Positions 1-8,032 of a DNA stretch of 64,000 bases are shown piece after piece; position 1 is the first letter of the stretch, and each line of letters starts with the position of its first letter. The DNA lies in contig CAIUMD010000030.1 in assembly GCA_903900155.1 (NCBI GenBank), positions 44,679 to 108,678 of the forward strand. Reading direction: 5' to 3'. This DNA is from an uncultured Caulobacterales bacterium. Lineage in GTDB: Bacteria > Pseudomonadota > Alphaproteobacteria > Caulobacterales > Caulobacteraceae. Position numbers and translations under genes: made by a program. Below the pieces are notes generated by a model. It saw only the letters and a program-made list of their open reading frames with translations, had not been told where the DNA came from and searched no databases.

Positions 1-207
1 GTCGCGGCCGGCTGGGTCGGGAACATCGGCCCGCTGTTCCTGCCGCTGGCGGCCCTGTTCGCCCTGCACCTGTCGCGCCAGGCGGCCGCCGTCCGCGTGG
101 ACGACGGCCCGGCGGCGCTGAAGCTGTTCAAGTCCAACGCCATCGCCGGCCTGATCGTGTTCGCCGGGCTCGTGGCGGGACTCTGGAAGCCCGGGGTCAG
201 CTTCTAA
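1..207 (+). CDS. ubiA: 4-hydroxybenzoate octaprenyltransferase, C-terminal end (partial)
   Basis: Only the last 68 codons lie in the window; the gene begins upstream. The visible part has a hydrophobic helix, then an Asp-Asp pair and an ALKLFKSNAIAGL segment, then a final hydrophobic helix. This matches the C-terminus of UbiA-type prenyltransferases (compare LFKSNRDAGL in well-known members). UbiA attaches the polyprenyl tail to 4-hydroxybenzoate in the inner membrane, the first membrane step of ubiquinone synthesis. The Asp-rich catalytic motifs lie outside the window, so the call depends on the tail alone; another UbiA-superfamily enzyme is possible. A palindromic repeat follows the stop at once and may act as its 3' end. 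Confidence 0.7.
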   Translation, partial: VAAGWVGNIGPLFLPLAALFALHLSRQAAAVRVDDGPAALKLFKSNAIAGLIVFAGLVAGLWKPGVSF

Positions 208-215
208 CCCATCCT

Positions 216-303
216 GTCATCCCGGGCGAAGACCCGGGACCGCCACAGGCTCAGCGCTTCCGGCGGTCCCGGCTCGGCGCGCTTCGCGCTTGGCCGGGAT
301 GAC
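216..303. repeat. Intergenic palindromic repeat, family A copy 1
   Basis: The element starts GTCATCCCGGGC and ends with the inverse GCCGGGATGAC. Inside are two smaller hairpins (CCCGGG-type and GGCGCGCTTCGCGC-type). A second copy lies at 18068-18165, with the same ends and the shared core CTTCCGGCGGTCCCGG. It sits between two convergent genes, where such REP-like elements often end transcripts. Confidence 0.8.
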
Positions 304-315
304 CGTTTTTACGGC

Positions 316-666
316 CTAGAACGGCCCCTGGCTGTAGACGCGGTCCATGACCGTGTTCAGCTGGCGGATGCGGCCGTCATAGCTGCGCTTCAGGCAGGCC
401 TGATTGGCGCCGCACTGCTTGCGGGCCTGCAGCCACGCGCGCTGGTCGTCCATGATCGCGCCGCGACCGCCCATCGGCACCAGGTGGCGGGTGATGCCGT
501 ACAGCTGGTCCATGCGCACGTCCTGGTCGTTGAGGTCGCGGTTGGCGCAGATCGCTTTCTCGTCGGCGGTGCGGGCCTTGCGGCAGTCGAAGCTGGCGGC
601 CGAGGCGGGGATTGCGCCAGCGGCGCAGACAGCGGTCAGAAGAAAGACTGAGATCAGGCGGCGCAT
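316..666 (-). CDS. Secreted LprI-like (DUF1311) small protein
   Basis: The 116-residue product starts with MRR followed by a hydrophobic stretch and an Ala-rich cleavage site near residue 23, so it should be exported to the periplasm. The mature part has four Cys residues and the arrangement F-D-C-x-K-A-x-T-x-x-E-x-x-I-C, which is typical of the LprI N-terminal/DUF1311 family. Some members inhibit lysozyme; most are uncharacterised. I chose the ATG at 666 because the signal peptide starts there; an in-frame ATG at 696 would only add a short polar extension. It converges on ubiA across the family A repeat. Confidence 0.7.
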   Translation of the reverse strand: MRRLISVFLLTAVCAAGAIPASAASFDCRKARTADEKAICANRDLNDQDVRMDQLYGITRHLVPMGGRGAIMDDQRAWLQARKQCGANQACLKRSYDGRIRQLNTVMDRVYSQGPF

Positions 667-733
667 CGAGGGCTCCAGAATGTGACGTCGGGTCATGCTG
701 TCGGCTCTAAGCTGAATGTGCGATGATCGTTCC

Positions 734-1678
734 ATGGCCGTAGCTCCCCGCGTCAAGCCGCAGGACCTGTTCACGCCCGACGAATGGACGCGAATTTCCG
801 CGCGCTCGTCCTGGCGCGGCGTCGCGATGGTGGCCCACGCCTGGGCCGTGATCCTCGCCGCCGGGGCGCTGTTCGTCGCCTTCCCCAATCCGCTGACCTA
901 CGTCATCGCCGTGATGCTGATCGGCGCGCGACAGCTGGGCCTGGCGATCTTGATGCACGAGGCCGCGCACGGCGGCCTGCAGCCCAACCTCAAGGTCAAT
1001 GACTGGCTGGGCGAATGGTTGTGCGCCGCACCGACGGGCGCCTCGCTGGCCAAGTACCGGCCCTATCACCTGACCCACCACAAGTTCGCCCAGCAGGCCG
1101 AGGATCCGGACCTGGTCCTGTCCGCGCCCTTCCCGACCACGCGGGCGTCCCTGCGGCGGAAGATCATCCGCGACCTGACGGGCCAGACCTTCTTCAAGCA
1201 GCGCTTCGGGCCCCTTCTCGGAAAGATGAAGGGCGACGCCCCGAAAGGCGCGATCTTCGCCGGCGAGGTCGCGCGGCAGAAACCGTTCCTGCTGTGGAAC
1301 CTCGCCATCCTCGTCGTGCTGTCGGTCTTCGGTCTCTGGTGGGCCTGGCTGGCGCTGTGGATCGCGCCGATGGCCACCTGGTTCCCGCTGGTCACCCGCC
1401 TGCGCAACATCGCCGAGCACGCCCTGGTGGCCAAGGACGAGCCCGACCCGTTCCGCCACGCCCGCACCACCCGCGCCAACTGGCTGGAACGCGCCCTGAT
1501 CGCGCCCTACCACGTCAATTTCCACGCCGAGCACCACCTGTTCATGCACACCCCGTGCTGGAACCTGCCGATGGCGCACCGGCTGCTGGAGAAGAAGGGC
1601 CTGACGAGCGGCATGCTGACCGCGCCGGGCTATCTGACCGTGCTGCAGGCCGCCTCGAGCAAACCGGTCGCCGCCTGA
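734..1678 (+). CDS. Membrane fatty acid desaturase family protein
   Basis: The 314-residue integral membrane protein carries all three histidine boxes of membrane desaturases: HEAAH near residue 75, HLTHH near residue 117 and HAEHH near residue 267. Hydrophobic segments lie between the boxes and would hold a diiron centre at the cytoplasmic face. The family introduces double bonds or hydroxyl groups into acyl chains or carotenoids; the substrate cannot be told from sequence. I took the ATG at 734; an ATG at 716 would add six residues. No strong Shine-Dalgarno site is seen for either. The gene is divergent from the LprI-like gene, and the next gene starts 24 bases after its stop, suggesting co-transcription. 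Confidence 0.8.
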   Translation: MAVAPRVKPQDLFTPDEWTRISARSSWRGVAMVAHAWAVILAAGALFVAFPNPLTYVIAVMLIGARQLGLAILMHEAAHGGLQPNLKVNDWLGEWLCAAPTGASLAKYRPYHLTHHKFAQQAEDPDLVLSAPFPTTRASLRRKIIRDLTGQTFFKQRFGPLLGKMKGDAPKGAIFAGEVARQKPFLLWNLAILVVLSVFGLWWAWLALWIAPMATWFPLVTRLRNIAEHALVAKDEPDPFRHARTTRANWLERALIAPYHVNFHAEHHLFMHTPCWNLPMAHRLLEKKGLTSGMLTAPGYLTVLQAASSKPVAA

Positions 1679-1702
1679 TCCGCGCCGTGCTCTAAGCGCG
1701 GC

Positions 1703-2362
1703 ATGATCGTCCAGACCCTGGAAGGCCGCCGGGCCTTCATCCGCGACAACACGCGCCTGCAGCCGACGCCGCACACGCCGGAGCTGTCGCTGCACCTGGC
1801 CGACGAGATCACCCCGATCTGGCAGTTGACCGAGGAAGCCCTGGAAGCGATCGGCCTGCCGCCGCCGTTCTGGGCCTTCGCCTGGGCCGGCGGCCAGGCC
1901 TTGGCGCGCTACATCCTGGACCACCCGGAGACCGTCGCGGGCAAGCGGGTGATCGACTTCGCCACCGGCTCGGGCATCGTCGCCATCGCCGCGATGAAGG
2001 CTGGCGCGGCCAGCGTGCTGGCGGCCGACATCGACGTCTTCTGCGAGGCGGCCGTCGGCCTGAACGCGCAGGCCAACGGGGTCGAGGTGGCCTTCACCGA
2101 CGTCAACCTGCTCGACACGCCGCCGCCGGAAGCCGACGTGCTGCTGGCCGGCGACATCTGCTACGAGCGGCCGATGGCCGAGGCGGTGATGGCCTGGCTG
2201 CGCCAGGGCCGCGACGCCGGCGCCAGCGTGTTCATCGGCGATCCGGGGCGCACCTACTTCCCGAAGGATGGTCTCGAGAAGCTGGCCGAATACCAGGTGC
2301 CGACCACCCGCGAGCTCGAGGATTTCGCTGTCAAGCGCACCAGCGTCTGGACTCTGCCCTGA
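1703..2362 (+). CDS. ETF-beta lysine methyltransferase-like (METTL20/PrmA-type) SAM methyltransferase
   Basis: The 219-residue protein has a class I SAM-methyltransferase core: motif I VIDFATGSG at residues 83-91, an acidic post-I residue (AADID, about 108-111) and a catalytic-loop-like GDICYE at about 149-154. The N-terminal FIRDNT and PPFWAFAWAGGQALARY segments are typical of the METTL20 branch. Bacterial members (studied in Agrobacterium) trimethylate lysines of electron-transfer flavoprotein beta. It may instead modify another protein, since PrmA is a near relative. An acyl-CoA dehydrogenase, a type of enzyme that donates electrons to ETF, lies 25 kb away, but no ETF genes are in the window. 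Confidence 0.65.
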   Translation: MIVQTLEGRRAFIRDNTRLQPTPHTPELSLHLADEITPIWQLTEEALEAIGLPPPFWAFAWAGGQALARYILDHPETVAGKRVIDFATGSGIVAIAAMKAGAASVLAADIDVFCEAAVGLNAQANGVEVAFTDVNLLDTPPPEADVLLAGDICYERPMAEAVMAWLRQGRDAGASVFIGDPGRTYFPKDGLEKLAEYQVPTTRELEDFAVKRTSVWTLP

Positions 2363-2407
2363 GCGCCAGATAAGAACATTTGCAGAACATCAATATCGGA
2401 GACCGCC

Positions 2408-2761
2408 ATGCGCGAGGACGGCAAGATCGACTATGTCGAGTGGCCCGGCGGCGACCTCCCGGCGACCAAGAGCTTCTATTCGGCCGCCTTCGGCTGGAGC
2501 TTCGTCGACTACGGTCCCGACTATGTCGCCTTCGAGGGCCAGGGCGCCGACGGCGGTTTCGCCACGCCGCAGGAGGGCTCCAGCGACCGTCCGCTGGTCA
2601 TCCTGTACGCCCACGACCTGGAGGCCATGCTGGACAAGGTGGTCAAGGCCGGCGGCGTGATCACCGCCCCGATCTTCAGCTTCCCCGGCGGCCGCCGCTT
2701 CCACTTCACCGATCCGTCCGGCAATGAACTGGGCGTGTGGAGCGCGACGGGGGTCGAGTAG
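2408..2761 (+). CDS. VOC/glyoxalase-fold protein
   Basis: The 117-residue single-domain protein has the beta-alpha-beta-beta-beta pattern of the vicinal oxygen chelate fold: KIDYVEWPGGDLPATKSFY at the start and FHFTDPSGNELGVW near the end. The D-P-x-G-N-x-x-G-V-W ending is characteristic. Members include dioxygenases, glyoxalases and antibiotic-binding proteins; nothing here fixes the substrate. A GGAG site lies six bases before the ATG. It follows the methyltransferase by 45 bases and is followed by a repeat element. Confidence 0.75.
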   Translation: MREDGKIDYVEWPGGDLPATKSFYSAAFGWSFVDYGPDYVAFEGQGADGGFATPQEGSSDRPLVILYAHDLEAMLDKVVKAGGVITAPIFSFPGGRRFHFTDPSGNELGVWSATGVE

Positions 2762-2897
2762 CTCCCCCTTCTCCCCTTGCGGGAGAAGGTGTCAGCGAAG
2801 CTGACGGATGAGGGGTCGAAAGGCCTGTCCGGATAGCGGAGCGCAACCCCTCACCCGGCCCTGCGGGCCACCCTCTCCCGCAAGGGGAGAGGGGAAC
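2762..2897. repeat. Intergenic palindromic repeat, family B copy 1
   Basis: A long inverted repeat: CTCCCCTTGCGGGAGAAGG on the left is mirrored by CCTCTCCCGCAAGGGGAG on the right. An inner AAGCTGACGGATGAGGGG part is balanced by CCCCTCACCCGGCC. A diverged relative is at 25888-25995. It fills most of the 207-base gap between the VOC gene and the YkgJ-type pair, and no gene is seen in it. Confidence 0.8.
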
Positions 2898-2968
2898 CCC
2901 ATCAAACCGTCACACACTGTCGGCACCCTCCGCCTTCTGACGATTGAGCTCGTTTCGGCAGGGGCGGC

Positions 2969-3406
2969 ATGGGCGACAAGAGCTGCGGCGGTTGCGGTAT
3001 GTGCTGCAAGCTGATGGGCGTGGAGGCGCTGGCCAAGCCGCCCCACGCCTGGTGCGGCCATTTCCGCAAAGGGTCGGGCTGCGCGATCTATGCCGACCGC
3101 CCTGCCGCCTGCGCCGACTTCGCCTGCTATTGGCTCAAGAGCGAAGGCCTGGGTGACGAGTGGCGGCCGGACCGGGCGCGGTTCGTCCTGCACCGCGAGG
3201 ACCAGGGCCGGCGCATGGTGGTCGAGGTCGATCCGGCCAGTCCCGAGGCCTGGCGCAAGGCGCCCTACCACGCCACCCTGCGGGCCTGGGCCGCGCGCGG
3301 GGCCGCCGACGGCCTGACCCTGAACGTGCTGGTCGGCCGGCGCGGCTACGAGATCCGTCCTGACCGCGATGTCGATCTGGGCGTCGTGCGGAGCTTTGCG
3401 GCATGA
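2969..3406 (+). CDS. YkgJ-type cysteine-cluster protein (first of a tandem pair)
   Basis: The 145-residue protein opens with C6-x2-C9-x2-C12-C13, followed by Cys residues near 29, 38, 48 and 53. This is the layout of the YkgJ/UPF0153 family, thought to bind zinc or an Fe-S cluster. No enzymatic role is established for the family. The DRPAAC segment carries the conserved RP-x-x-C motif. It is encoded directly before a paralogue and its stop overlaps that gene's start (ATGA at 3403-3406), so the two are translationally coupled. The GGGGCGG before the ATG is a weak ribosome site. Confidence 0.75.
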   Translation: MGDKSCGGCGMCCKLMGVEALAKPPHAWCGHFRKGSGCAIYADRPAACADFACYWLKSEGLGDEWRPDRARFVLHREDQGRRMVVEVDPASPEAWRKAPYHATLRAWAARGAADGLTLNVLVGRRGYEIRPDRDVDLGVVRSFAA

Positions 3407-3936
3407 CCGACACGGACCTCTACGCCCAGCCCGCCGCCGGCAAGACCTGCGGATCGTGTGGCCTGTGCTGCAAGGTCCTGGCGATCGAGGCGCTGGACAA
3501 GGCCGACGGCGTCTGGTGCGCGCACTTCCGGAAAGGCGGCGGCTGCGGCCACTACGAGCACCGCCCCACCGCGTGCCGGGGCTTCATGTGCCTGTGGATC
3601 ACGTCCGAGAAGCTGGGTCCCGAGTGGCGGCCCGACAAGGCCGGCTTCGTGATGTACACCGACCGCGACGGCAAGCGCCTGAACCTGGTGGTCGACGCCG
3701 GCAAGCCCGCCTCGTGGCGGCGCGAGCCCTACTATGCCTACATCAAGAACATGTCGCGCCGGGCCCTGGACGGCTACGAGCTGGTGGTCTGCATCGGCGA
3801 CCGCCGCATCGTCGTGTTCCCGGGCGAAGAGATCGACCTGGGCGTCATCCCGCCCGACCGCAAGCTGGTCAGCGGCTATGTCGAGCAGGACGGCGCCCTG
3901 ACGCCCTTCGCCATGGTGCTGGCCGACGCGGACTAG
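3403..3936 (+). CDS. YkgJ-type cysteine-cluster protein (second of a tandem pair)
   Basis: The 177-residue paralogue of the preceding protein shares C16-x2-C19-x2-C22-C23, the H-F-R-K-G-x-G-C segment, the HRPTAC motif and the EWRPD(K/R)A block. It is about 30 residues longer at the C-terminus. The pair probably arose by duplication and may act together, for example as a metal-binding heterodimer; that is inference. Its stop overlaps the stop of the convergent minus-strand gene by a few bases. Confidence 0.75.
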   Translation: MTDTDLYAQPAAGKTCGSCGLCCKVLAIEALDKADGVWCAHFRKGGGCGHYEHRPTACRGFMCLWITSEKLGPEWRPDKAGFVMYTDRDGKRLNLVVDAGKPASWRREPYYAYIKNMSRRALDGYELVVCIGDRRIVVFPGEEIDLGVIPPDRKLVSGYVEQDGALTPFAMVLADAD

Positions 3937-4802
3937 GCCCGCTCGAACTTCGGATGAAACTTCCGCGGCGCCCACGCGAAGTCCCGCATCGCGTCCGAGC
4001 TGTCGAAGGTCAGGTCCTGGCCCATCCGCATGCCCATGGCCGTGGTCGCGCCGGGATAGAAAGGCTTGGCCAGGCGCATGACCAGGCCAAACAGCCAGGT
4101 CGGCATCGGCAGGCTGCGCGGATGCTTGCCCAGGCCCTCGAACACCCGGTCGACCATCACGCGATAGGTCACCGTCTCGCCGCCCACCAGGTCGTAGGCG
4201 CGGTTGCGGGCGGCCGGCGCGTGGGCGGCGGCCAGGGCCCCGGCGGCCAGGTCGGCGGCGTGCACCGGCTGGCGCAGGCCCTCGCCCTTGCCCGACAGCG
4301 GCATGATCCCGAACCGCTTCACCAGGCGGGCGATGCGGCTGACGTTCTCGTCGTGGCCTTCGTCATAGATCAGGGTCGGGCGCAGGATAGTCCAAGCCAC
4401 GCCATGCGCGGCGCACCAGGCCTCGACCGCGGCTTCGGCGTCCGCCAGCTGCCGGGCCATGGCCCGCTCGCCGGCGTCCGGGGAGTCGGTCTTGGTGAAG
4501 CGGCTGGTCGAGGAGAAGGCGATCAGCCGCTCCATGCCCCGCGCCTTCAGGGCCGGCAGCGCCGCCGGCAGAAGCCAGATCGGCGACAGCGCGAACACCG
4601 TGGCGGCGACCGGCAGGCGCTCGTCCAGGTCCGGGTCCTTCAGGTCGCCGCCGATCCAGCAGATGTCCTGCGTCGGCGGCCGGCGGCTCAGCGCCGTCGG
4701 GTTCAGGTCCTCGGCCTTGAGCAGGGTCAGCAGATGATCGCCGATCAAGCTGGTCGCGCCCAGCACCAGCACCGGCGTCTTCAGGGTGTTCTCGGTGTCC
4801 AT
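3933..4802 (-). CDS. Atypical NAD(P)-binding SDR / nucleoside-diphosphate-sugar epimerase-like protein
   Basis: The 289-residue protein has a Rossmann start with GATSLIG at residues 15-21, so the middle Gly of the usual GxxGxxG is Ser. The core continues with an I-A-F-S-S-T segment, then ILRPTLIYDEGHDEN and a substrate-binding-like C-terminal half. The classical Tyr-x3-Lys pair is not evident, as in NmrA-like and complex I 39-kDa-like atypical SDRs, so it may bind a cofactor without being a typical dehydrogenase. It is divergent from the MmcQ/YjbR gene with 35 bases between the starts. Confidence 0.65.
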   Translation of the reverse strand: MDTENTLKTPVLVLGATSLIGDHLLTLLKAEDLNPTALSRRPPTQDICWIGGDLKDPDLDERLPVAATVFALSPIWLLPAALPALKARGMERLIAFSSTSRFTKTDSPDAGERAMARQLADAEAAVEAWCAAHGVAWTILRPTLIYDEGHDENVSRIARLVKRFGIMPLSGKGEGLRQPVHAADLAAGALAAAHAPAARNRAYDLVGGETVTYRVMVDRVFEGLGKHPRSLPMPTWLFGLVMRLAKPFYPGATTAMGMRMGQDLTFDSSDAMRDFAWAPRKFHPKFERA

Positions 4803-4837
4803 TCGCCAGATATAGTCATGGTTGGGGGAGGTATCCC

Positions 4838-5182
4838 ATGACTTACGAAGACGTGAGAACGTTCGCGTTCAAACTGCCCGGCGTCGAGGACGGCACGGCC
4901 TATGGCCGCCCCTGCCTGAAGGCGCACGGCAAGTTCCTGACCCGCCTGTTCGAGGACGGGGAAAGCCTGGTCTGCCCCGCCGCGCCGTTCGACGAGCGCG
5001 AGATGCTGGTCGAGGCCGAGCCGGACGTCTTCCACTTCACCGACCACTTCCGGAACTATCCCTACGTCCTGGTTCGCCTGCCCTTGGCGCACCCCGGAAC
5101 GGTCGAGCAGCTGGTCACCCGCCAGTGGCGCGCCACGGCCCCGAAGAAGGTTCTGAAAGCCTGGGACGAGACGCACGCATGA
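4838..5182 (+). CDS. MmcQ/YjbR family DNA-binding-fold protein
   Basis: The 114-residue protein fits the MmcQ/YjbR (DUF419, CyaY-like fold) family in length and motifs: an N-terminal helix with FKLPGVEDGTAYG, then a K-A-H-G-K-F-L strand, and a late W-R-A-T-A-P-K-K-V-L segment near the C-terminus. The family is often called DNA-binding, but its molecular role is unknown. A strong ribosome site (GGGGGAGG) lies eight bases before the ATG. The stop overlaps the start of the next gene (ATGA at 5179-5182). Confidence 0.75.
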   Translation: MTYEDVRTFAFKLPGVEDGTAYGRPCLKAHGKFLTRLFEDGESLVCPAAPFDEREMLVEAEPDVFHFTDHFRNYPYVLVRLPLAHPGTVEQLVTRQWRATAPKKVLKAWDETHA

Positions 5183-5823
5183 GAATTTGGCGTATCCTGA
5201 TCGCCGTCGTCGCCTGCCTGGGCCCGGCCTTGCAGTACGGCCTGATGGTCTATGACGAGACCCTGGTCTCGGCCGCCGTCAAGTCGGTCGAGTTCTTCAG
5301 CTACTTCACGATCCTGTCGAACATGCTGGCCGCCGCCGCCCTGACCGCGCCGCTGGTCGCCCCCGACAGCCGGTTCGCGACCTGGGCCGAGCAGAGCGGT
5401 CCTCGCGCCGCGATCGCGACCTATCTGACCATCACGGGCGTGGTCTATCACACCATGCTGGCCTGGCAGTGGCATCCGCAGGGCCTGCGCCTGGTCGCCG
5501 ACACCCTCCTCCACACGATCACCCCGATCGCCTATCTGGTCGACCTGGCCCTGCGCGGCGGGCACGGGGAAGCGCGCTGGATCGCGGCGGCCAAGGCCAT
5601 GGCCTTTCCGGCCCTGTTCGGCGCCTGGACCCTGGTCCACGGGGCGCTGTCGGGCTTCTACCCGTACCCGTTCATGAATGTCGCCAAGCGCGGCTATCCG
5701 CCGGTGGTGCTGACCATGGTCGAGATGAGCGTGGCCTTTGCTCTGATCGCCCTGATCTTCGTGTTCCTCTTACGCGTTCGCACCAGGGTGGTCGCCCGCG
5801 CGCCACAGCCTATATCCGCCTGA
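5179..5823 (+). CDS. Pr6Pr family six-helix membrane protein
   Basis: The 214-residue protein has about six hydrophobic helices and the family marks FFSYFTILSNMLAA, the WQWHPQG segment, LLHTITPIAYLVDL and HGALSGFYPYPFMNV. The HTITP and Y-P-Y-P-F-(M/L)-(N/D) motifs are typical of bacterial Pr6Pr proteins, distant relatives of AIG1/FAR-17a. Function is unknown. I used the ATG at 5179, which overlaps the stop of the upstream gene; longer in-frame starts would only overlap that gene. Confidence 0.7.
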   Translation: MRIWRILIAVVACLGPALQYGLMVYDETLVSAAVKSVEFFSYFTILSNMLAAAALTAPLVAPDSRFATWAEQSGPRAAIATYLTITGVVYHTMLAWQWHPQGLRLVADTLLHTITPIAYLVDLALRGGHGEARWIAAAKAMAFPALFGAWTLVHGALSGFYPYPFMNVAKRGYPPVVLTMVEMSVAFALIALIFVFLLRVRTRVVARAPQPISA

Positions 5824-5843
5824 CCGTTTTCCCGGAGTCTCCC

Positions 5844-6683
5844 ATGTCCAAGCTCGTTCCCGCCGTCCGCTCGGGCGACGTCCTGATGCCCGCCCTGGGT
5901 TTTGGCACCTGGCAGCTGGAGAACGGCACGGCGACGCCCCTGGTCGAGAAGGCCCTGGAGGTCGGCTACCGCCACATCGACACCGCCCAGATCTATGGCA
6001 ACGAGCGCGATGTCGGTGCGGGCATCAAGAGCAGCGGCGTCAAGCGCGACGAGATCTTCCTGACCACCAAGGTCTGGATCGACCAGTTCCACGACGGCGA
6101 CCTGCAGCGTTCGGCCGAGAAGAGCCTGGAGAAGCTGGGTCTCGACCACGTCGACCTCTTGCTGCTGCACTGGCCCAAGCCCGAGGTGCCGCTGGCCGAG
6201 ACCCTGAAGGCCCTGAACGAGGTGCGCTCGCGCGGCCTGACCCGCGCCATCGGCCTGTCGAACTTCCCCTCGGCCCTGCTGGCGCAGGCCGCCCAGCTGT
6301 CGGAAGCCCCGATCGCCACCGACCAGGTCGAGTTCCACCCCTATCTGTCGCTGAAGACCCTGAAGGCCAAGGCCGACGAACTGGGAACCTCGATCACCGC
6401 CTGGTCGCCGCTGGCCCAGGGCAAGGTCGCCAACGACCCGGTGCTGGTCGAGATCGGCAAGGCTCACGGCAAGACGCCCGGACAGGTGACTCTGCGCTGG
6501 ATCGTCCAGCAGGGGATCATCGCCATCCCGCGCACCAGCAATCCCGCGCGCATCGAGGAAAACTTCGACATCCTCGACTTCGAGCTGTCAGCCGACGAGA
6601 TGGCGCAGATCCACGGCCTGGCCCGTCCGGACGGCCGCCTGGGCGACTGGCTGGACAAGGCCTACGCCTGGGACGCGGAATAG
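5844..6683 (+). CDS. Aldo/keto reductase (DkgB-like)
   Basis: The 279-residue cytoplasmic TIM-barrel enzyme has the complete catalytic tetrad: Asp46 and Tyr51 (HIDTAQIY), Lys76 (TTKVW) and His109 (LLLHWP). The NADPH-binding end IPRTSNPARIEENFDILDF is intact. Its length and motifs suit the 2,5-diketo-gluconate reductase / methylglyoxal reductase branch, which reduces small aldehydes and ketones. A GGAG site precedes the ATG. A terminator follows at 6698-6727. Confidence 0.85.
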   Translation: MSKLVPAVRSGDVLMPALGFGTWQLENGTATPLVEKALEVGYRHIDTAQIYGNERDVGAGIKSSGVKRDEIFLTTKVWIDQFHDGDLQRSAEKSLEKLGLDHVDLLLLHWPKPEVPLAETLKALNEVRSRGLTRAIGLSNFPSALLAQAAQLSEAPIATDQVEFHPYLSLKTLKAKADELGTSITAWSPLAQGKVANDPVLVEIGKAHGKTPGQVTLRWIVQQGIIAIPRTSNPARIEENFDILDFELSADEMAQIHGLARPDGRLGDWLDKAYAWDAE

Positions 6684-6697
6684 GCGCAGATCGCGAG

Positions 6698-6727
6698 GGC
6701 CGGTGGCGCATCCGCCGGCCTTTCTTT
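6698..6727 (+). terminator. Rho-independent terminator after the aldo/keto reductase gene
   Basis: The stem GGCCGGTGG / CCGCCGGCC (one G-T pair) closes a short CGCAT loop and is followed by TTTCTTTT. It lies 14 bases past the stop and overlaps the end of the convergent DedA gene. Confidence 0.75.
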
Positions 6728-7371
6728 TAGAACGTCGGCAGCAGTTGACGGCGGCCCGGCGTCGGGCGATGCAGGACGTTGATCAGGGCCGTACCGCCCA
6801 CGACGACGATCGCGCCGCCGCCCAGGACCAGCCACAGCACCCAGCCTTGCAGCTCCAGCAGCGCCAGGCCGCGCGTGGCCAGATAGCCCGGGGCCAGCAG
6901 CACGCCGACCCACAGTGCGGCCGAGGCGACATTGGCCAGCTGGAAGACCCAGGTACGCATCCGCAGCATGCCGACCATCACCGGCACGAAGGCCCGCAGC
7001 GGGCCGAAGAACCGTCCGACAAACACCGACACCACGCCATACCGACGCGCATAGAGGCGCGTGCGAGCCACGGCGCGGCGACGCGGGCGCAGCGACGGAT
7101 GGCGCAGGGCGCGGGCGCCGACCCGGCGGCCGATCTGGAACGAGACGGCGTCGCCGATCGCCGCGCCGGCGACACACCAGAAGAACACCTCGACAGGATC
7201 CAGCGCGCCGCTGGCGATCAGTCCGCCCGCCAGCAGCATCAGCGCCGTCGCCGGCACGAACGCGCCGATCAGGAACATCGATTCCAGAAGCGTGAGGATC
7301 CCAAGGATCGGACCGGCCCAGGCCTGGTGCTCGGAAACAAACGCGCTGACGGGGGAAAGCAAACTGTCCAT
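6727..7371 (-). CDS. DedA family membrane protein
   Basis: The 214-residue protein has the DedA/SNARE-associated pattern: a first helix with LESMFLIGAFVPATALMLLAG, a re-entrant GDAVSFQIGRRVG segment, and the conserved FVGRFFGPLRAFVPVMVGM motif with its G-R-F-x-G-x-x-R residues, followed by two more helices. DedA proteins sit in the inner membrane and are linked to lipid-carrier scrambling and membrane-potential homeostasis. I chose the ATG at 7371 because GAGGAG lies just upstream; a longer in-frame reading would add an unlikely polar leader. Confidence 0.8.
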   Translation of the reverse strand: MDSLLSPVSAFVSEHQAWAGPILGILTLLESMFLIGAFVPATALMLLAGGLIASGALDPVEVFFWCVAGAAIGDAVSFQIGRRVGARALRHPSLRPRRRAVARTRLYARRYGVVSVFVGRFFGPLRAFVPVMVGMLRMRTWVFQLANVASAALWVGVLLAPGYLATRGLALLELQGWVLWLVLGGGAIVVVGGTALINVLHRPTPGRRQLLPTF

Positions 7372-7506
7372 GGGCTCCTCGGAACGCACAGATAGGTGCG
7401 CCCGATGCCCGCTATAAGGCGAGGAAATGACCAGTCGACGAATACCGGTCACACTGCGACCAAGATGCCACTATGGACGGGCGCGGCATGGTGACGCTGG
7501 CGGCGA

Positions 7507-7860
7507 TCAGCCGGCCTTGTCCAGCGCCGCGATGTCCGCCTGAACATCCTTGATCAAGCCTAGGCAACGCTCGCCATCCGCCGCGGCGAGGTCGGGATCC
7601 TTACGCCCGGCGGCATAGGCCTTCGTCCACTCCGAAGCCAAGTAGCGCTGTGCCGCCGTCTGCGCATCACCGTCGGCGCCCGTGAACTTGGCGACCAGCT
7701 CGTCGGCCGTCTCCTTGGGGAAGTAACGCTCGCAACCGCCCACCATGTAGGCGAGCTCGCCGAGCAAGATCGCTCGCTTCTTGAATTGCTCGGGCGTCTC
7801 CGCGCCCGCCGCGCTGGCGCTCAAAGACAAGGCGACGGCGATCGTCAAGGCAGTGCGCAT
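7507..7860 (-). CDS. Small secreted protein of unknown function
   Basis: The 117-residue product has a clear signal peptide (MRTALTIAVALSLSASAAGA, cut before ETPEQ). The mature part is helical and charged with two Cys residues (GGCERYF and ERCLGL) that could form one disulfide. I do not recognise a named family. The ATG at 7860 is preceded directly by GGGGGGAAG, a strong ribosome site; an in-frame ATG 12 bases upstream overlaps that site and is less likely. It is divergent from proA. Confidence 0.6.
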   Translation of the reverse strand: MRTALTIAVALSLSASAAGAETPEQFKKRAILLGELAYMVGGCERYFPKETADELVAKFTGADGDAQTAAQRYLASEWTKAYAAGRKDPDLAAADGERCLGLIKDVQADIAALDKAG

Positions 7861-7986
7861 GCTTCCCCCCATAGGTGCAACGCCCTGCCTACTACCTCCC
7901 GGCGGCAGTGTCGACCCGGCGAGCCCACCAGACAAACTCCATCCGTTTTCAGACGAAGCCGGTTTCATCCTGCCCTGAAAGGGCCT

Positions 7987-8018
7987 AGGTAAGCCTCAAC
8001 CTGAGCATAACTTACCAC
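7987..8018. other. Inverted repeat in the proA 5' region
   Basis: GGTAAG ... CTTACC with an inner TCA...TGA pairing lies just before the proA ribosome site (GAGGA). It could be a short regulatory hairpin or an operator. No known regulator is recognised. Confidence 0.3.
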
Positions 8019-8032
8019 CAGGGACGAGGAAG

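Noticed and set aside
707..1924. 405-residue minus-strand reading
   Set aside because: Arg/Gly/Gln-rich text lying antisense to the desaturase and methyltransferase genes; no domain, and both plus-strand genes have intact motifs.
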